64,000 bases of DNA from Sparassis latifolia. Lineage: Eukaryota > Basidiomycota > Agaricomycetes > Polyporales > Sparassidaceae. The DNA is taken from contig CM031556.1 of NCBI GenBank assembly GCA_018466975.1, positions 1,922,001 through 1,986,000 on the forward strand, given 5' to 3'. Below are positions 11,286-22,577 of the stretch, in pieces; the first letter of the stretch is position 1, and the number at the start of each line of letters is the position of its first letter. The notes under the pieces were generated by a model that was not told the origin of the DNA, did no database searches, and saw only the letters and a program-made list of their open reading frames with translations. Made by a program: the position numbers and the translations under genes.

Positions 11286-13997
11286 ATGACACACGACGCA
11301 GTTACGATTTCACCTTCCAGCTCTCCGTCCTTCTTCTCTCGCAGTTCTGACGACGTAATCTCACCCATTCAAGCCAAAACCAACTTCAGTCTAAACTCAA
11401 CCCCCAGAGACATGCTGTCTACGTCGATGGCTGCTCGGAGACCCATATCTGGAAGACTTTCGTCAAAAGGTATGCATCGCATGGAAGTGTCATGTTGGAG
11501 CATGGTTTCTCAGTGTGGTCTTCCCTAGCTGATTTGTCCGAGCACACTATGATGTCTCCAACGAACGGTGGCACGAGGTGGAGGCTCAATGGTACTGGCC
11601 AGCTAGTAGATTCTGCGACAGCGGAATGGGATCTTGCGGACGAAATCGTCAAGTTACAGATCGGTGACAATGGTGACGGGGCTGAGGGTCAGATCCGTAC
11701 TCCTCCCCAGTCAAAGGCGGCGGCTGCTGTCGTCCACTTACACGAGACGTCACCTCTGGAGACTGCGTCCGAAGCCAGCCTAGACTCCAACTCATCGAAT
11801 ACGTTGGACCAGCCCAGCAATCTCGGCTCGCATTCGCGTGGCTCTTCTGCAGATACCACGGGTTCCGCGCTTTCGTCTGCAAGTCAGACTCTACGGGCGT
11901 CACCGTATACACCTGTCAAACTTGGCGCCGTTGGAGAATCCAGGAACCGTCCTCATTCTTACAGCGGTGGCCTGTCTACTACTGATCTCACTCGTCTTCA
12001 ACAAGTAGGAGGTAGTCCGGCCAACAAAGGAGATAATTGGTCGTCTCCCAATGGCACACCGGAGAGACAGCCCCAAGCAGATCAACTCACGTATCCTTCC
12101 CTGTCCGGGAATACTCGTCAGGAGCAGCAGCAGCAGCAGCAACAACAGCCCGTTACACCGTCTCGGGCTGATGATTTCCAGGTCGAATACCAGACTCAGC
12201 AGCGTCAGTTCAGTCCCTTACCTCAGGGTGGCCCCACTGTTCCCTCCGGTGCCCAGACGGGGTATGTTACTGGGAGAACCAACAATGTCGCAGCAAATAT
12301 ACCTTACCGCCAACCTCCTCGAACATTCAATCCGCAAGTGCAGGTGCCGCCCGTGATTCAGAACCCGAGCAACTTCGCGTACCCTGCGGCTCTCCATCCC
12401 GCATCCATGACTATGAACAATGCACAACAGCAGCTCTACGACATGATGCTGCCGACACCACCGCTTGAGAACCCCGCCATGGCTCGCTTGCAGCAGCAGC
12501 ACGGCATCTTCCGCACCCATCAGCACTCGACCTCGGATCCCGCATCGCTTCGTGATCCCGCCACTCTTGCAATGCTCAACCAAGCATTCGCAAGCCAGAT
12601 GTATGGTCCCGCCATACCCCCTCCCCCTGCTGCTCTATCCATGTTTGCGAATCAATTCTACGGCGCACCGCAAGAGGCATATCCGTCTCCAGATCTCGCT
12701 GCAGCTCAGATGATGGCTCGGTTGCAGGCTCAGTATACTGGACCATACAGCGTCCCTGTTTCAGGACAGCCTGTGGCTCAGGGAGCAGCAACGCCAGCAG
12801 CTACCCAAATGGCTGCGGCCGCGGCCGGTGCGTTGGGGAATGGCCCGAGTGCCAACAATCGGAAATTGGGGTTGTACAAGACGGAGCTATGCAGGAGCTG
12901 GGAGGAGAAAGGCAGTTGTCGCTATGGTGCTAAGTGCCAGTTCGCTCATGGCGAAGAGGAACTGCGGAAAGTCTCCCGCCATCCAAAGGTGAGAGTCTTG
13001 TCTTACCAATTACATGCGACGTGTTCACTGATTGCATGCTCTGCGGATCAGTACAAGACGGAGATTTGTAGAGTGAGTTTATTTTAATTTGCTGTGCATG
13101 CCCTGACGACGTGCTGATCTCCGTGCAGACATTCTGGGTTTCAGGTTCATGCCCCTACGGGAAGAGGTGCTGCTTCATTCACACAGAGCTGCCTGCATCT
13201 GGCGCTCCTCCCGGTGCAGAAGGGGCTCCTCCGCCGAACCCTGATGGTCGCGCTCGTTCTTCTAGTACGAACAGTGACCCGAACGAAGTCTCCAGTTCTC
13301 TTCTCGCTCGTATCTCTGCGAAGCGCACTCAGGACGGAGTTATCAACTCCGGCACAGGCAGTGTCAGCACGACTCCTCCGTCTGGTGGATTCCAGATCAA
13401 TGGACGTCCCGGCGCGCTTCGCGTAGATACTTCCGTCCTGGATACAGCGACAAGCGTGAAACAAAACAAGTCTGCATACCCAACGTTCGCACACAACGGA
13501 ATTTTGATGCCCGCTGGAGAGGAAGTGACCGCTAGATCTCCTGGTCCTGTAACTGCTGGTCCGGACTTTGGCAGGCATGCGAGTTCGAGAATAGACATTG
13601 TGGGCTCTCAGGTATGCATACGGATTTCGCTTTATTGTTATGAAGTATTGAGCCGAAGCATGAGCAGCAGCGGTTGAGCAAAAATTCCTCTACGACTCCT
13701 AACGTTCGCCATTCTTTCAACGGAAGCGATATGCAGCTTGACTTCAGCTCTGCTACCCCTACGGCCACTAATGTCCCGTCCCAGCTGGGGACGTCTCCTC
13801 CGGAAACTTCCAAGGCTTCCGCGCGCATCAACGGTCACGTTCGCTCCGGCAGTGCTGGCAACTGGGGACCCTCGACGCGCGCCAGCCATCTCGCGGCATA
13901 CCCGCTTTCGTCTATCCCCGGTGGAGAGCTGAAGACGAATTCCCCGTGGGCGGAGTATTCAGTCAACTCCCGCCTCACGGAGAAAAACTGGGCCTGA
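11286..13997 (+). CDS. Tandem CCCH zinc-finger mRNA-binding protein (tristetraprolin/Zfs1/Cth2 type)
   Basis: Exons 11286-11469, 11529-12988, 13052-13072, 13129-13611 and 13671-13997 give 824 residues; introns are 59, 63, 56 and 59 nt. Two C-x8-C-x5-C-x3-H fingers are each led by YKTE(L/I)CR: first [18 protein letters not shown]...H, second [17 protein letters not shown]...H. They are 18 residues apart, the tristetraprolin spacing that reads AU-rich UAUUUAU-type sites in 3' UTRs and triggers mRNA decay (family knowledge). A 21-nt exon carries YKTEICR, so the second finger is split by an intron. About 450 disordered Ser/Gln/Pro-rich residues with a poly-Gln run (12123-12145) precede the fingers and a Ser/Thr-rich tail follows. 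Large for the family (TTP ~320 aa), as is common in Agaricomycetes. Target mRNAs are unknown. Confidence 0.92.
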
Positions 13998-14580
13998 ACG
14001 GGTAGCGGCCTCATGTGTGCGTGGTTCGCTCCGATGCAGCAGTCAGCGGGACGACCACGCTGTGGATTCATGTTCGGCATGGACAAATAAAATCGATACC
14101 TTGTCTATTGTGTACGTATAGCGGGAGTCGGCATGCCCTGATCTTATTTCTTTCTCATCGTTGGAACCTGCTCCATGATCCATCTACTTTTACCTGTCCA
14201 TGTTGTGTGTTTACCTCCTACTTCCCGTGCTCGTCCCATCGCTCAGCTTCTGTTCGCTCATCGAAATCAGTCTGACTTATTCTCTTGACAATTCGGATAG
14301 CTACATCGTCCTGTCCCACATCTCGGTCATCGCCACACATGTTTATCTTATAAAGTCAATACAATGCTCGTGTTCTATGCTTCTATGCTTTAAATTGTGG
14401 GATACGGGATGGTCATCTAAGTGTCACGGTAATAGTCTGTCATCGATGTATATTCAAGACCGAATCGTGTATATAATTAATGTACAGTGCATGGTATGCG
14501 GATATAGATTACGTGTGGAAAAGCTCCAAACAGCAGACAAGGTTGCGAAGACACTGCAGGATCTGGTATAAATCCGTATA
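13998..14580. other. Convergent 3' flanks with poly(A) signal
   Basis: This gap lies between the CCCH gene (+) and the choline kinase gene (-). AATAAA at 14086-14091 is a plausible poly(A) signal for the CCCH gene. No coding region is supported. Confidence 0.5.
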
Positions 14581-16181
14581 TCAAAGCTGCAGGGCACGAA
14601 TCTCCCTGCGGAAACCATCCATTCGGCACTGAGCATACCCCAAATAATCGAACTCAGGCTCCCCATCCTTCCCTTCGACCGTCTCCCTAGCTTGGACGAC
14701 ACCCCATATAGCCCACACTGCATGAGATGCAGGGCTCCAAGCCCGTACTTGGCGGTCCAGCGTGTCCAAATCAGCCTCGATCTGCTCGTCCGACAGTACG
14801 CTGGGCCGTTTGATGTCGTTTGGAGGGATGAAATGTGAGATATAGGCACGGTAGAGGTTGCGCCTCTGATCGGGAGTGGGATAGCGCTCTGGGTGCAGGA
14901 TATGCGGCATCTCGGTATGGTAGTTGGCCGTCCACTCGTGGAAGTGGTTTGCGATGTCATATGCTGCGGCATTTGGGGAGGCATATTCGAAATCGACTAC
15001 AATCACCTTAGGAAGTGATTACCATCTGTATGCTAACGACATACATTAAGACTGCGGACATACCTGTCGATGTGCGAGAGTCCCGGGTCTCAGCGTCTTC
15101 AGCCTCAAAAGATTTCCGTACTGTGCGTCATTGTGACCGAACACCCTTGGGCTGGCGCCGATTCGCTTCTCCTCCTCAGCTAACCAGCGAAGGTACTGCT
15201 CCCATTCCCATTCAAAAGCATCCAAATTCAGGTGCCTACGAACATCTTCTGGGGCGAATGGTAACGCAAGAACATCACGGGCTAAACCAAGCCATGACTT
15301 CACGTTCCTCTTCGCCGCAAGCTCCCAACCGTCGCCTTCACTCTCATCCGCAAGAGTCGGCTCAACGGAAGCAATATCGACGCCATGAAGCTCTGCCATG
15401 CGAGCACCTATCCATGAACTGATTTTTGGATCGCGCATGTCAGAAGCTGTGAGCGTGGTGGACTCGAAGTACTCCTCAACGCGACCGTTCTCGAAGGTTC
15501 CGTACACACGAGGCCCTATGTGGTACTGTGACGAGAGAGCGTGTAATGTATGTAATTCTCGAGGGCGAGATATCAACGACCCGGAAGAGGGGCCGTAAAT
15601 TCGGAGCAGAAGGACGCGGGTGCCCGGCACCGAGGGACATGAGATAAAGAAGACAGCGTTTGTGAGAGAGCCTGATACTTTCTGTATCTGGATGTTCTCT
15701 GGAATAATAGCAGGGTGTATCCACGAAGGCGTTCTGAGGGCGTGAAGGATGTCCAGCAACTGTTGCGCAAAGGACGCAGACTTATAGCGCCTATCAAGGA
15801 GGTGCAGATCAGCAAGGAAACGACATGACACAATCAATGGCAGACCAGGCTATGGAACTCCCCTGTTTCGCGACTCGTTAGCTCGCCAGCAAGAACCAGC
15901 GAAAGCTCCCGCGCAAGACAAACAGGCTGATGGACTCACCGTGCTTCGAGTCTCTGATTTGCATGGTGCAATCCTTCTACGCGAACAACATCTACGTCAC
16001 CGTCCTCAAAAGGAATGGATATGGATGATGCAGAGTACACCGGAGATGTACCAAGTGAGACATCGTCTTCAAAACTCTGCAAGGAAGAGGTGGAGGTCCG
16101 TCTCAGCGACAACACAGATTGTGCGTAGGGTGTTGTTACAGCAGGCGTCGTGGCTAACTCCGGACCCATAGTCGGAGACAT
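14581..16181 (-). CDS. Choline/ethanolamine kinase
   Basis: Exons 16181-15940, 15790-15064 and 15006-14581 give 464 residues; introns are 149 and 57 nt. It phosphorylates choline or ethanolamine with ATP, the first step of the CDP-choline/CDP-ethanolamine (Kennedy) pathway. Visible motifs in order: KVSGSLTNAVFFIS (nucleotide-binding loop), RVLLLRIYGP, RPRELHTLHALS, MAELHGV, the Brenner-type catalytic loop VFGHNDAQYGNLL and the metal-binding VDFEYASPNAAAYDIANHF. The intron at 15007-15063 falls just before VDFEY. An N-terminal Ser/Thr-rich extension of about 75 residues is typical of fungal enzymes. Start at 16181 (MSPTMGPEL) is preferred to the upstream Met at 16280. The first intron's acceptor at 15791 was picked because only it restores phase. 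Substrate preference cannot be read from sequence. Confidence 0.9.
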
Positions 16182-17857
16182 TTTGGCCTGAACTGTGAGC
16201 GAAAATCGCGCGCTGATTACGTTCAGCACTTTGCGTACGAACGATGCTGGCTGGCTAGATTCTGTCACTAGACTGGCCATTCAAACTCTTTTTAGAGTAA
16301 AGTCGGTGTCTTGGACTGGACGACGAACGCAGGGGGAATACGACGGGCGACAGAGTCACACGACAACTTGGGTATATGGAGGTCGTGTGCAACGAGGACC
16401 CAGCCGTGCCGATACATTTTCTGTCGGAGTCTCAATATTCTCAGCGACTATCGGCCTCTCGGCATCGCGTTTTGCGCCACCAACACTCATGGACGATGTC
16501 GTCGACGACCTGTAGATATAGCATACATCTGGTTGGCCTCAAAGTCTGCTTCCTGAGAATTTCCGATGACGTTTCCTCACCACGATAACATGTGGTCAGC
16601 TGCAGCGTTTGGTGTGAGTACTGACCTATCGGATACCCTCTGTCCCGCATCACTGACTCTCAAGAAGTAAGGATACTCCCTAAAGATTGGATACTCCCGA
16701 CCCTGCAAACAAAGTAGCGGCGTCAATAAATCACTTGCTCGTGAATGCGTCGGTGCCAAATAGCGTGCGTACGCTCAATGCATCAGTACTAGTCCGAATT
16801 TACGTTTTCTAATGCGCCGTCTCAGATCAAGCTCGAACACCAACTTTACAGCTTCTGATGGGATTTGCAAGGCATGAACAAACATCCCAGGTTTGCATCC
16901 TCTATACCGTCATCTGTTTGTAGCTGATCGAGATCAGTATATCTTCGCGCTTCAGAGTCTGCTCATGCGGACAGACATAGTCTGGAAACCCTGCATAATC
17001 ACTTCTTGCGGCTAGGGTTGACCTGGGTTATCACCTCAGCTAGCAAATCCATGCAAACAATGGAAGGCGGTTCAGTCTAGGTGGTCAGTTCACAACGCAC
17101 AAAGGTATTACCTACCGCTCCGCACTACTATCGTGCAAAGGCTCAGACGGAGCTAGCACGACTTCAATATCTAAAGCAGTCCACATCCCCTAGATCTCGA
17201 AACATCCGACTGCACTTGCCAGAGGGGAACTAGCTCCGGAAGACGTAACCTGTCAACCACGCCCCTTCGTTTGTGGCATTTTATTCCCTCCTCCGGTAGG
17301 TTTCCGTAATGGACTTCTTGTGGGAACCAAATCTGGACGTCAATCTTGAGACAGGTCCCGATGGCCTAGACTTGTAAGTTGTATTTCACGAGACTTCGCT
17401 TCCCTTGGCGAGGGATCATGCGCAGCTGCTTCCGTAAAGGTTCTACACGTTCGTCTTCGCGGGAGAGGCGATGGAGAGGTTCTAGGTACGTCTTCTCTTG
17501 AAATTGGACACTTCTTCGACGCTCGCTAAACTGTCTCTCCTAGCCATGACTCCCCCCAGTGAGTTCAACGTGGCCTTCGACATCGGTACCGGTGATATCG
17601 GTGTATTTCATGATGAGCGTGTGTGCATTGCAAGCAGTACAAATTCTGATTCGGTCGTAATTGATTACTGCTGCCGATACCGCAATCGGTCTCCGATTCC
17701 CGTGAGTTCTGGTATGTCGTTATGTCATGACTCCTTCTGTCTTTCGCATCTTGTCGTCTCTTCCACATTCCTGTACGTAATTAATGCAGTAAAGGTTTGC
17801 ACCCCATGAACGATCCTTATGGGTCCGCGGGGCAGACAAGCCGTTTAAAGCCTCCCA
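16182..17857. other. Intergenic region, no firm gene
   Basis: It separates the divergent 5' end of the choline kinase gene from the 3' end of the MFS gene. No family is recognisable. The only gene-like item is a short spliced ORF starting at 17309, listed separately. The short ORFs at 16.2-16.6 kb are unsupported. Confidence 0.4.
17309..17482 (+). CDS. Possible short spliced ORF, unknown function
   Basis: ATG at 17309 opens MDFLWEPNLDVNLETGPDGL, followed by a good donor (GTAAGT at about 17374). Two acceptors are possible, after GCGCAG or after GTAAAG. The latter gives a 36-residue product ending GEAMERF. The former opens an Arg/Ser-rich frame that could run on through further introns past 17.5 kb. 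I recognise no family. It is included because start context and splice signals are coherent over a short distance; it may be a chance arrangement. Confidence 0.2.
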
Positions 17858-20485
17858 TCAGCATCCCGCTATCGACGCCGGTGGCTTCGTGAATGTCGAG
17901 ACATGAGATTTCTCTTCATCTCCGACAGACTCTCCACATGGGAGATTACGCATAAGGAGCGAGATCTGAGATACCGTCAACAGATATGTGTTGAACGTGA
18001 CTCGGAATACAGACCAGAAATGCAACGCCTAAGCAAGGACAACAGACGATCCATATGGTCTGCACAAACACGTAAGTTTTACATGACAGCCCCGTTGCGT
18101 ATAAACGTACCTGTATCGATAATGTCAACGCGCGGACCACTTGAAGCTTGGTTTCCGACATTGGAATCGAGCCAATAAACTGCAGAACGGTCGAAGCCTC
18201 AATCCCAGACGGCAAAGCTTTCGCCATACGAAGCTGCAGGATGGCTCCTGCAACTGTCTACGACAGCAGTGAGTACGCGATACCAGGTGACGAAGATATT
18301 CATACCAGCCCGACAGTTGCTCCCGTGAATCTTACCAGGAAGAACGCACTCGTCCCTGTAGCAGTATCCTCCCGGCGTAGGGCCCGGGTGAAGACTTGAT
18401 ATGGTGCATGGAAAAGCATGCCTAGTCCCACCCCGGCGATTAGGGTATATACGCTTTGTAATACTCGGGAAGTCCGTTCGTTCATCAGGATTAGAATACC
18501 TGACAACAGGATTGAACGACTTCGAACGAGCAAATTCACGTCATAAGACGCACCGAAACCCAAAGTCGAAATGAAAAGACCTGTACAGATAATGTACTTT
18601 TGTGGGCTTGTATCTGAGCGTCGCCTCTGCCAATATTCGACGAACCAAGCAGCTATACGGAAATGACGATGCCATAAGCTATTCAGCGAGCCGTTGTTGG
18701 AACAGACGGTAGCATGAGACCTACACGGCACAGATGCTAATGCAGAACCCAAGGAATATGTAAGCATAAAGATCCCAGCTTGTAGTGGCGAAAGCCTAGT
18801 GACGGCCTGGAGGGGAATCAATGAGTCAACGCACAACGAGGACTTCGAGACGCTGACCTGGTAGAATAGAGCCAGATAAAACGTTCCTGCGTTGAAGGCG
18901 AAATTATGAAGAAAAACAATCACCAAGATGATGCCTGGAAAGGAAGATAAGCTATCTTGCGTTTATCTTCACACAACGTCGTACCCATTGTGGGATCCCT
19001 GAAAACAGCCGGAGGGAAGAGAGCATCGCGGCGAGTGTGAATCTCATAGAATCCGCCGCCTACAAGAACTATAACTCCGACGATAATCAGCAACAAGGTG
19101 GAAATTGCTCTCCCTAGAGACCGAATTCCATATGTCAAAGAGAGAATATTGCGATCGGCAGTAGAGAGATACGCACAACCGATGACAGGCGCCAGGTTAA
19201 ATCCGATCACGATGCAACTACTGCCGCCCATGAAGAGGATTCTAGAAGGCGAGGTCAGACACATAGGTTGGGAAGTCCTATAGACTTACAATCCGCAGAA
19301 GTCGAAAGTACGCCCAAACAAACTCAATGACATATTATGCGAAGCTCCTAGGCTGACTCTGCGCAGCGAGAGCCACAGGACAACAAATGCAAATGCGCAG
19401 ATCGGAAGATTTATATAAACTAATCGAAAACTTTAGCATCTCTCAGTTCTGCGGACAGATTGAACCAGTTTACTTACAGGCCCATCTCCAACTGAGTGCC
19501 CCTACTTTTTCTAACAAACAAGCCTCAGCATATCGTTCAGATTCATCCAGTAAGACTTACCGCTGAATACACCCCCAAGAATAGGGCCCGCAATAGCAGA
19601 GCAAGCCCAGGTGATGCTCAGGGCTTGCGACCACTTTGCTTGATTCTGTACCTCTACAATCTCGGACGTGATGGTCCAGACCAAGCTAACAATACCCCCT
19701 CCACCTGCTCCAGCCACAGCGCGAGCAATGATAAGCCATCGCATACTCTTAAGAGAATTCAGTGAAGAAGGAACTAGAGACAACGTATTCACGCTAACCT
19801 GTGCTGCCCCACAAAAGGCAGAACCAATCGCGAAAACGAGCATACTGCTGTATAAAACAGTCTAAACCGTTCGCATGAGAATAAATCATCATCTAATCTG
19901 AGGGAAGCCGACGAACGGTGCGACCGATTAGATCCGAAACTTTCCCGTACAGTGGCTGAAACGCGGTCTGCGTGAGCATGTACGTCACGGAGACCCAAGT
20001 ATACTGAGTCTGAGTTGCATCCAATTGGCTGGTGATAGTAGGTAGAATAGTTGATACGATAGTCTGACATAGAAGGTCAAAAGTGAATGGACGAAGGCTA
20101 TCTGCAAGAAGACGTACAGCATCTGTTGTCGCAAGGAACAATGTCAGTGCGGCGCTGAGATCAGAAGGTTAGATGGAGACGCTCAGATGTGAATGCAATA
20201 CTACATTTACCCAACATGCGCAAACAAGAGTCGGACGAAGCTGATGTTCTTCTGCCTCCCCGGATGATCAAACACAAATGTAGAACTGGATGTAATCGTG
20301 CAAGGGGTATGGGGAGAAGATCCGTCGGTAGACTGTAATGACAATTCGCAGGAAGATTTGGTAAGGTCAATAACTGTCTCTTGCCCAGAATGCTGGCTTC
20401 CTGCAGATGGTAAGTACACTGCAAGAGGCCTGGGTAGCTGCCGCTCCTCAGACGGTAGTGTGCCACATGGCTCGGGGATCAGCAT
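17858..20485 (-). CDS. MFS drug:H+ antiporter-2 / vacuolar basic amino acid transporter-like protein
   Basis: Sixteen exons: 20485-20211, 20154-20118, 20063-19917, 19861-19799, 19747-19561, 19501-19478, 19419-19290, 19241-19180, 19113-18973, 18934-18858, 18806-18725, 18652-18500, 18463-18306, 18257-18111, 18059-18015 and 17965-17858. The sum is 1836 nt (611 aa) with consistent phases. Features in order: ~85-residue soluble N-terminus; TM1 ALTLFLATTDATIVSTILPT; MFS loop motif LYGKVSDLIGR; FAIGSAFCGAAQ; RAVAGAGGGGIVSL; GPILGGVFSGALSWRWAFYI followed by NLP; a C-half with GTFYLALFYQAVTRLSPLQA and GVGLGMLFHAPYQ. This is the 14-helix DHA2 layout shared by drug exporters and fungal Vba/Fnx vacuolar amino acid transporters. 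Exon 6 is only 24 nt. Four of the introns are multiples of three and stop-free in frame (19748-19798, 18807-18857, 18464-18499, 18060-18110); the 36- and 38-nt introns are the least certain. Substrate unknown. Confidence 0.88.
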
Positions 20486-22577
20486 GATCGGAAAGTGTCA
20501 CCAAGTGGTAACCGAAGGCGAGACTGGTGAACCTGCGAGCAGTGAAGGCACCAGTCGAGAAACTGTTCACAATTTATATGACCGTGGAGCGAAGTCCTGG
20601 GACGTGACGTTGTGCCCATACGTGTGCATTCGAGACATATAATAAATCGTCAGTCATGAATCGCCAGGACAGTTTCTTCGTTCCCTGAAAGAGAATTCGA
20701 GGTCAGATCTTGATGGACGATTCAATAAACCGTCTTGATATTCTAATTGAAACACCCACCCACATATGATCTTCGTTAGCCTTTGCACCCTCATTGTCGG
20801 AGATTAGCAAGAGTTACAGTGGAGATACAGAGAAGCTTTGCAGACAGGCATGATTGGACACACTCTGCGGAGGAAAGACACCCGGGCCAGCCTTGGGCTT
20901 CAGGTACCGTCACAGAGAGGTCAGGTTGGACAAAGCTCCACACTGCTCAGTGGCAGATAGCTGCTGCGATAGCCGCACCAACCAGCCTTCCATTACGTAG
21001 CCGTAAAGTAACCCGATCCGTGGACATGGCGGATATAATTCAACGCAGCGATCAGAATGAAGGAATTGCAGAAAGTAACATGAGAACCAGACTAGAAGAC
21101 TTGTCGGAGGTCAGGATGGAACCTTATCACTGGAAATCGACACATCGTGTATCGCGGTAGCCTCGAATGTCGCTTGTTGTGAAGCCGCGGCTTGAAAATT
21201 AGTGGCCAGCGCAAAGACAGAGAATGTGATTGAGTAAGACAGATCGTTTGCGTTTAAGCGAGCTTAAAATCGCAGCGAGCGAGGCGGCAAGAGCTTGCTT
21301 GGGATGTAATGGCAAGATATTGAGCCTGTACCTCGGAGAAGGACATGTTAGCCTCCCCTTTGGTGTCCCGAAGGACCGGTAGAACTTTGCAGGTGAGGTT
21401 ACTAACGGACAAAGCTATTGATATATGAAGGATGTGCAGTATCAGATATCTCGAGTCGAGGCAGAGGTGGCTCGAGCAACAAGTAGTTCGTTGTGGCGTT
21501 GACGTCTGAGGAAACTGGAGGTTCTCACGAGCGCTGTGACAAAGTTGTCGGCTGTGTTTGGACTCGACTGAGTACTGCACGGTCCGATGTGCATACACTA
21601 TTCGAATGCGGGCCAATCCTTCCTTTCTCAAGTCTTTACCAGATTGCTGCTCAACTTCTTCCCATGGCTCGCTCGCCCGTCGGGACCCATGCTTACGTTG
21701 TTCCGTTGGACTTGTGAGAAACGCAAGCTTGGTGTACGACTCAAGTCTGCACTCAATTGTCGCAAAAGACTTTTCACGAATGTTGTCGCTTGGATGAGCC
21801 TGGAGAGAATTCTTCTCTGTGGAAGTCTGACAATAATCAGCCTGACCATACGTCTCCGCACTCCGTAATGATTACACGCCCGCCGGGGCATATCCAGACT
21901 TCAGCAATTGACAATTATGGTTACGCGTACGTACGTGTGTGTATCAGGGGACACATCCAAATTTCCCGTTAGAAGGGCCTGACAGTGGCATGTTCCAAGA
22001 ATGAAGAGATCAGCAGGCGGCTGGAATCGGGGGCATTTGCGACGGTCGGACGATGTAAGCCCCAAACCAGCACGTCCCACCGCTTGTGGTATAGCTTTTG
22101 GAATTGCGCAGGCGGATTACTTCAACCGGCTGGTAGAGGTCATGTTGGCAATTCTGCTAGCTAGAAATCATGATGCCTGCAGGCTCAGAATCACTCGCGC
22201 TCATCTGGAGGGGGTGGTGAATATGCAGAAGTGCCGTCAGAGCTTCAACTTGCCTCCTCAGAGAATCAGCCGAATCGTTTGACCATGTGACCATTTTGAC
22301 ACTCAGACGCTAGGAACTAATGGCGAATCTAAGGACGATTAATCGTGACATCGATAGGATATGGCAGTGTGAGTCGGTAAATGTATACAGGGACGTACAA
22401 CTAGCCCGGGCGACACCCTTCTCCGTCCCATCTATGCAGCGGCCGTTTTCCGGAGGTCTTCCTCATCTCTAGGTGATGCCGGTTGATCTTCGTTGTCGCC
22501 GTCTGAAGTCGTGGCGAATAAATGCCGACCATGCAACGGGATATATGAAATCCAATCATATAGAGCATGAAGAGAAA
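20486..22577. other. Intergenic region with unresolved minus-strand coding-like pieces
   Basis: Two short minus-strand pieces look protein-like but could not be joined. One is around 21345-21127 (MSFSE, then ITFSVFALATNFQAAASQQA). The other starts at 22294 (MVTWSNDSADSLRRQVEALT), with later frames such as FQKLYHKRWDVLVWGL near 22.1 kb. Neither is recognised. They may be decayed genes or chance. Nothing else is seen. Confidence 0.3.
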
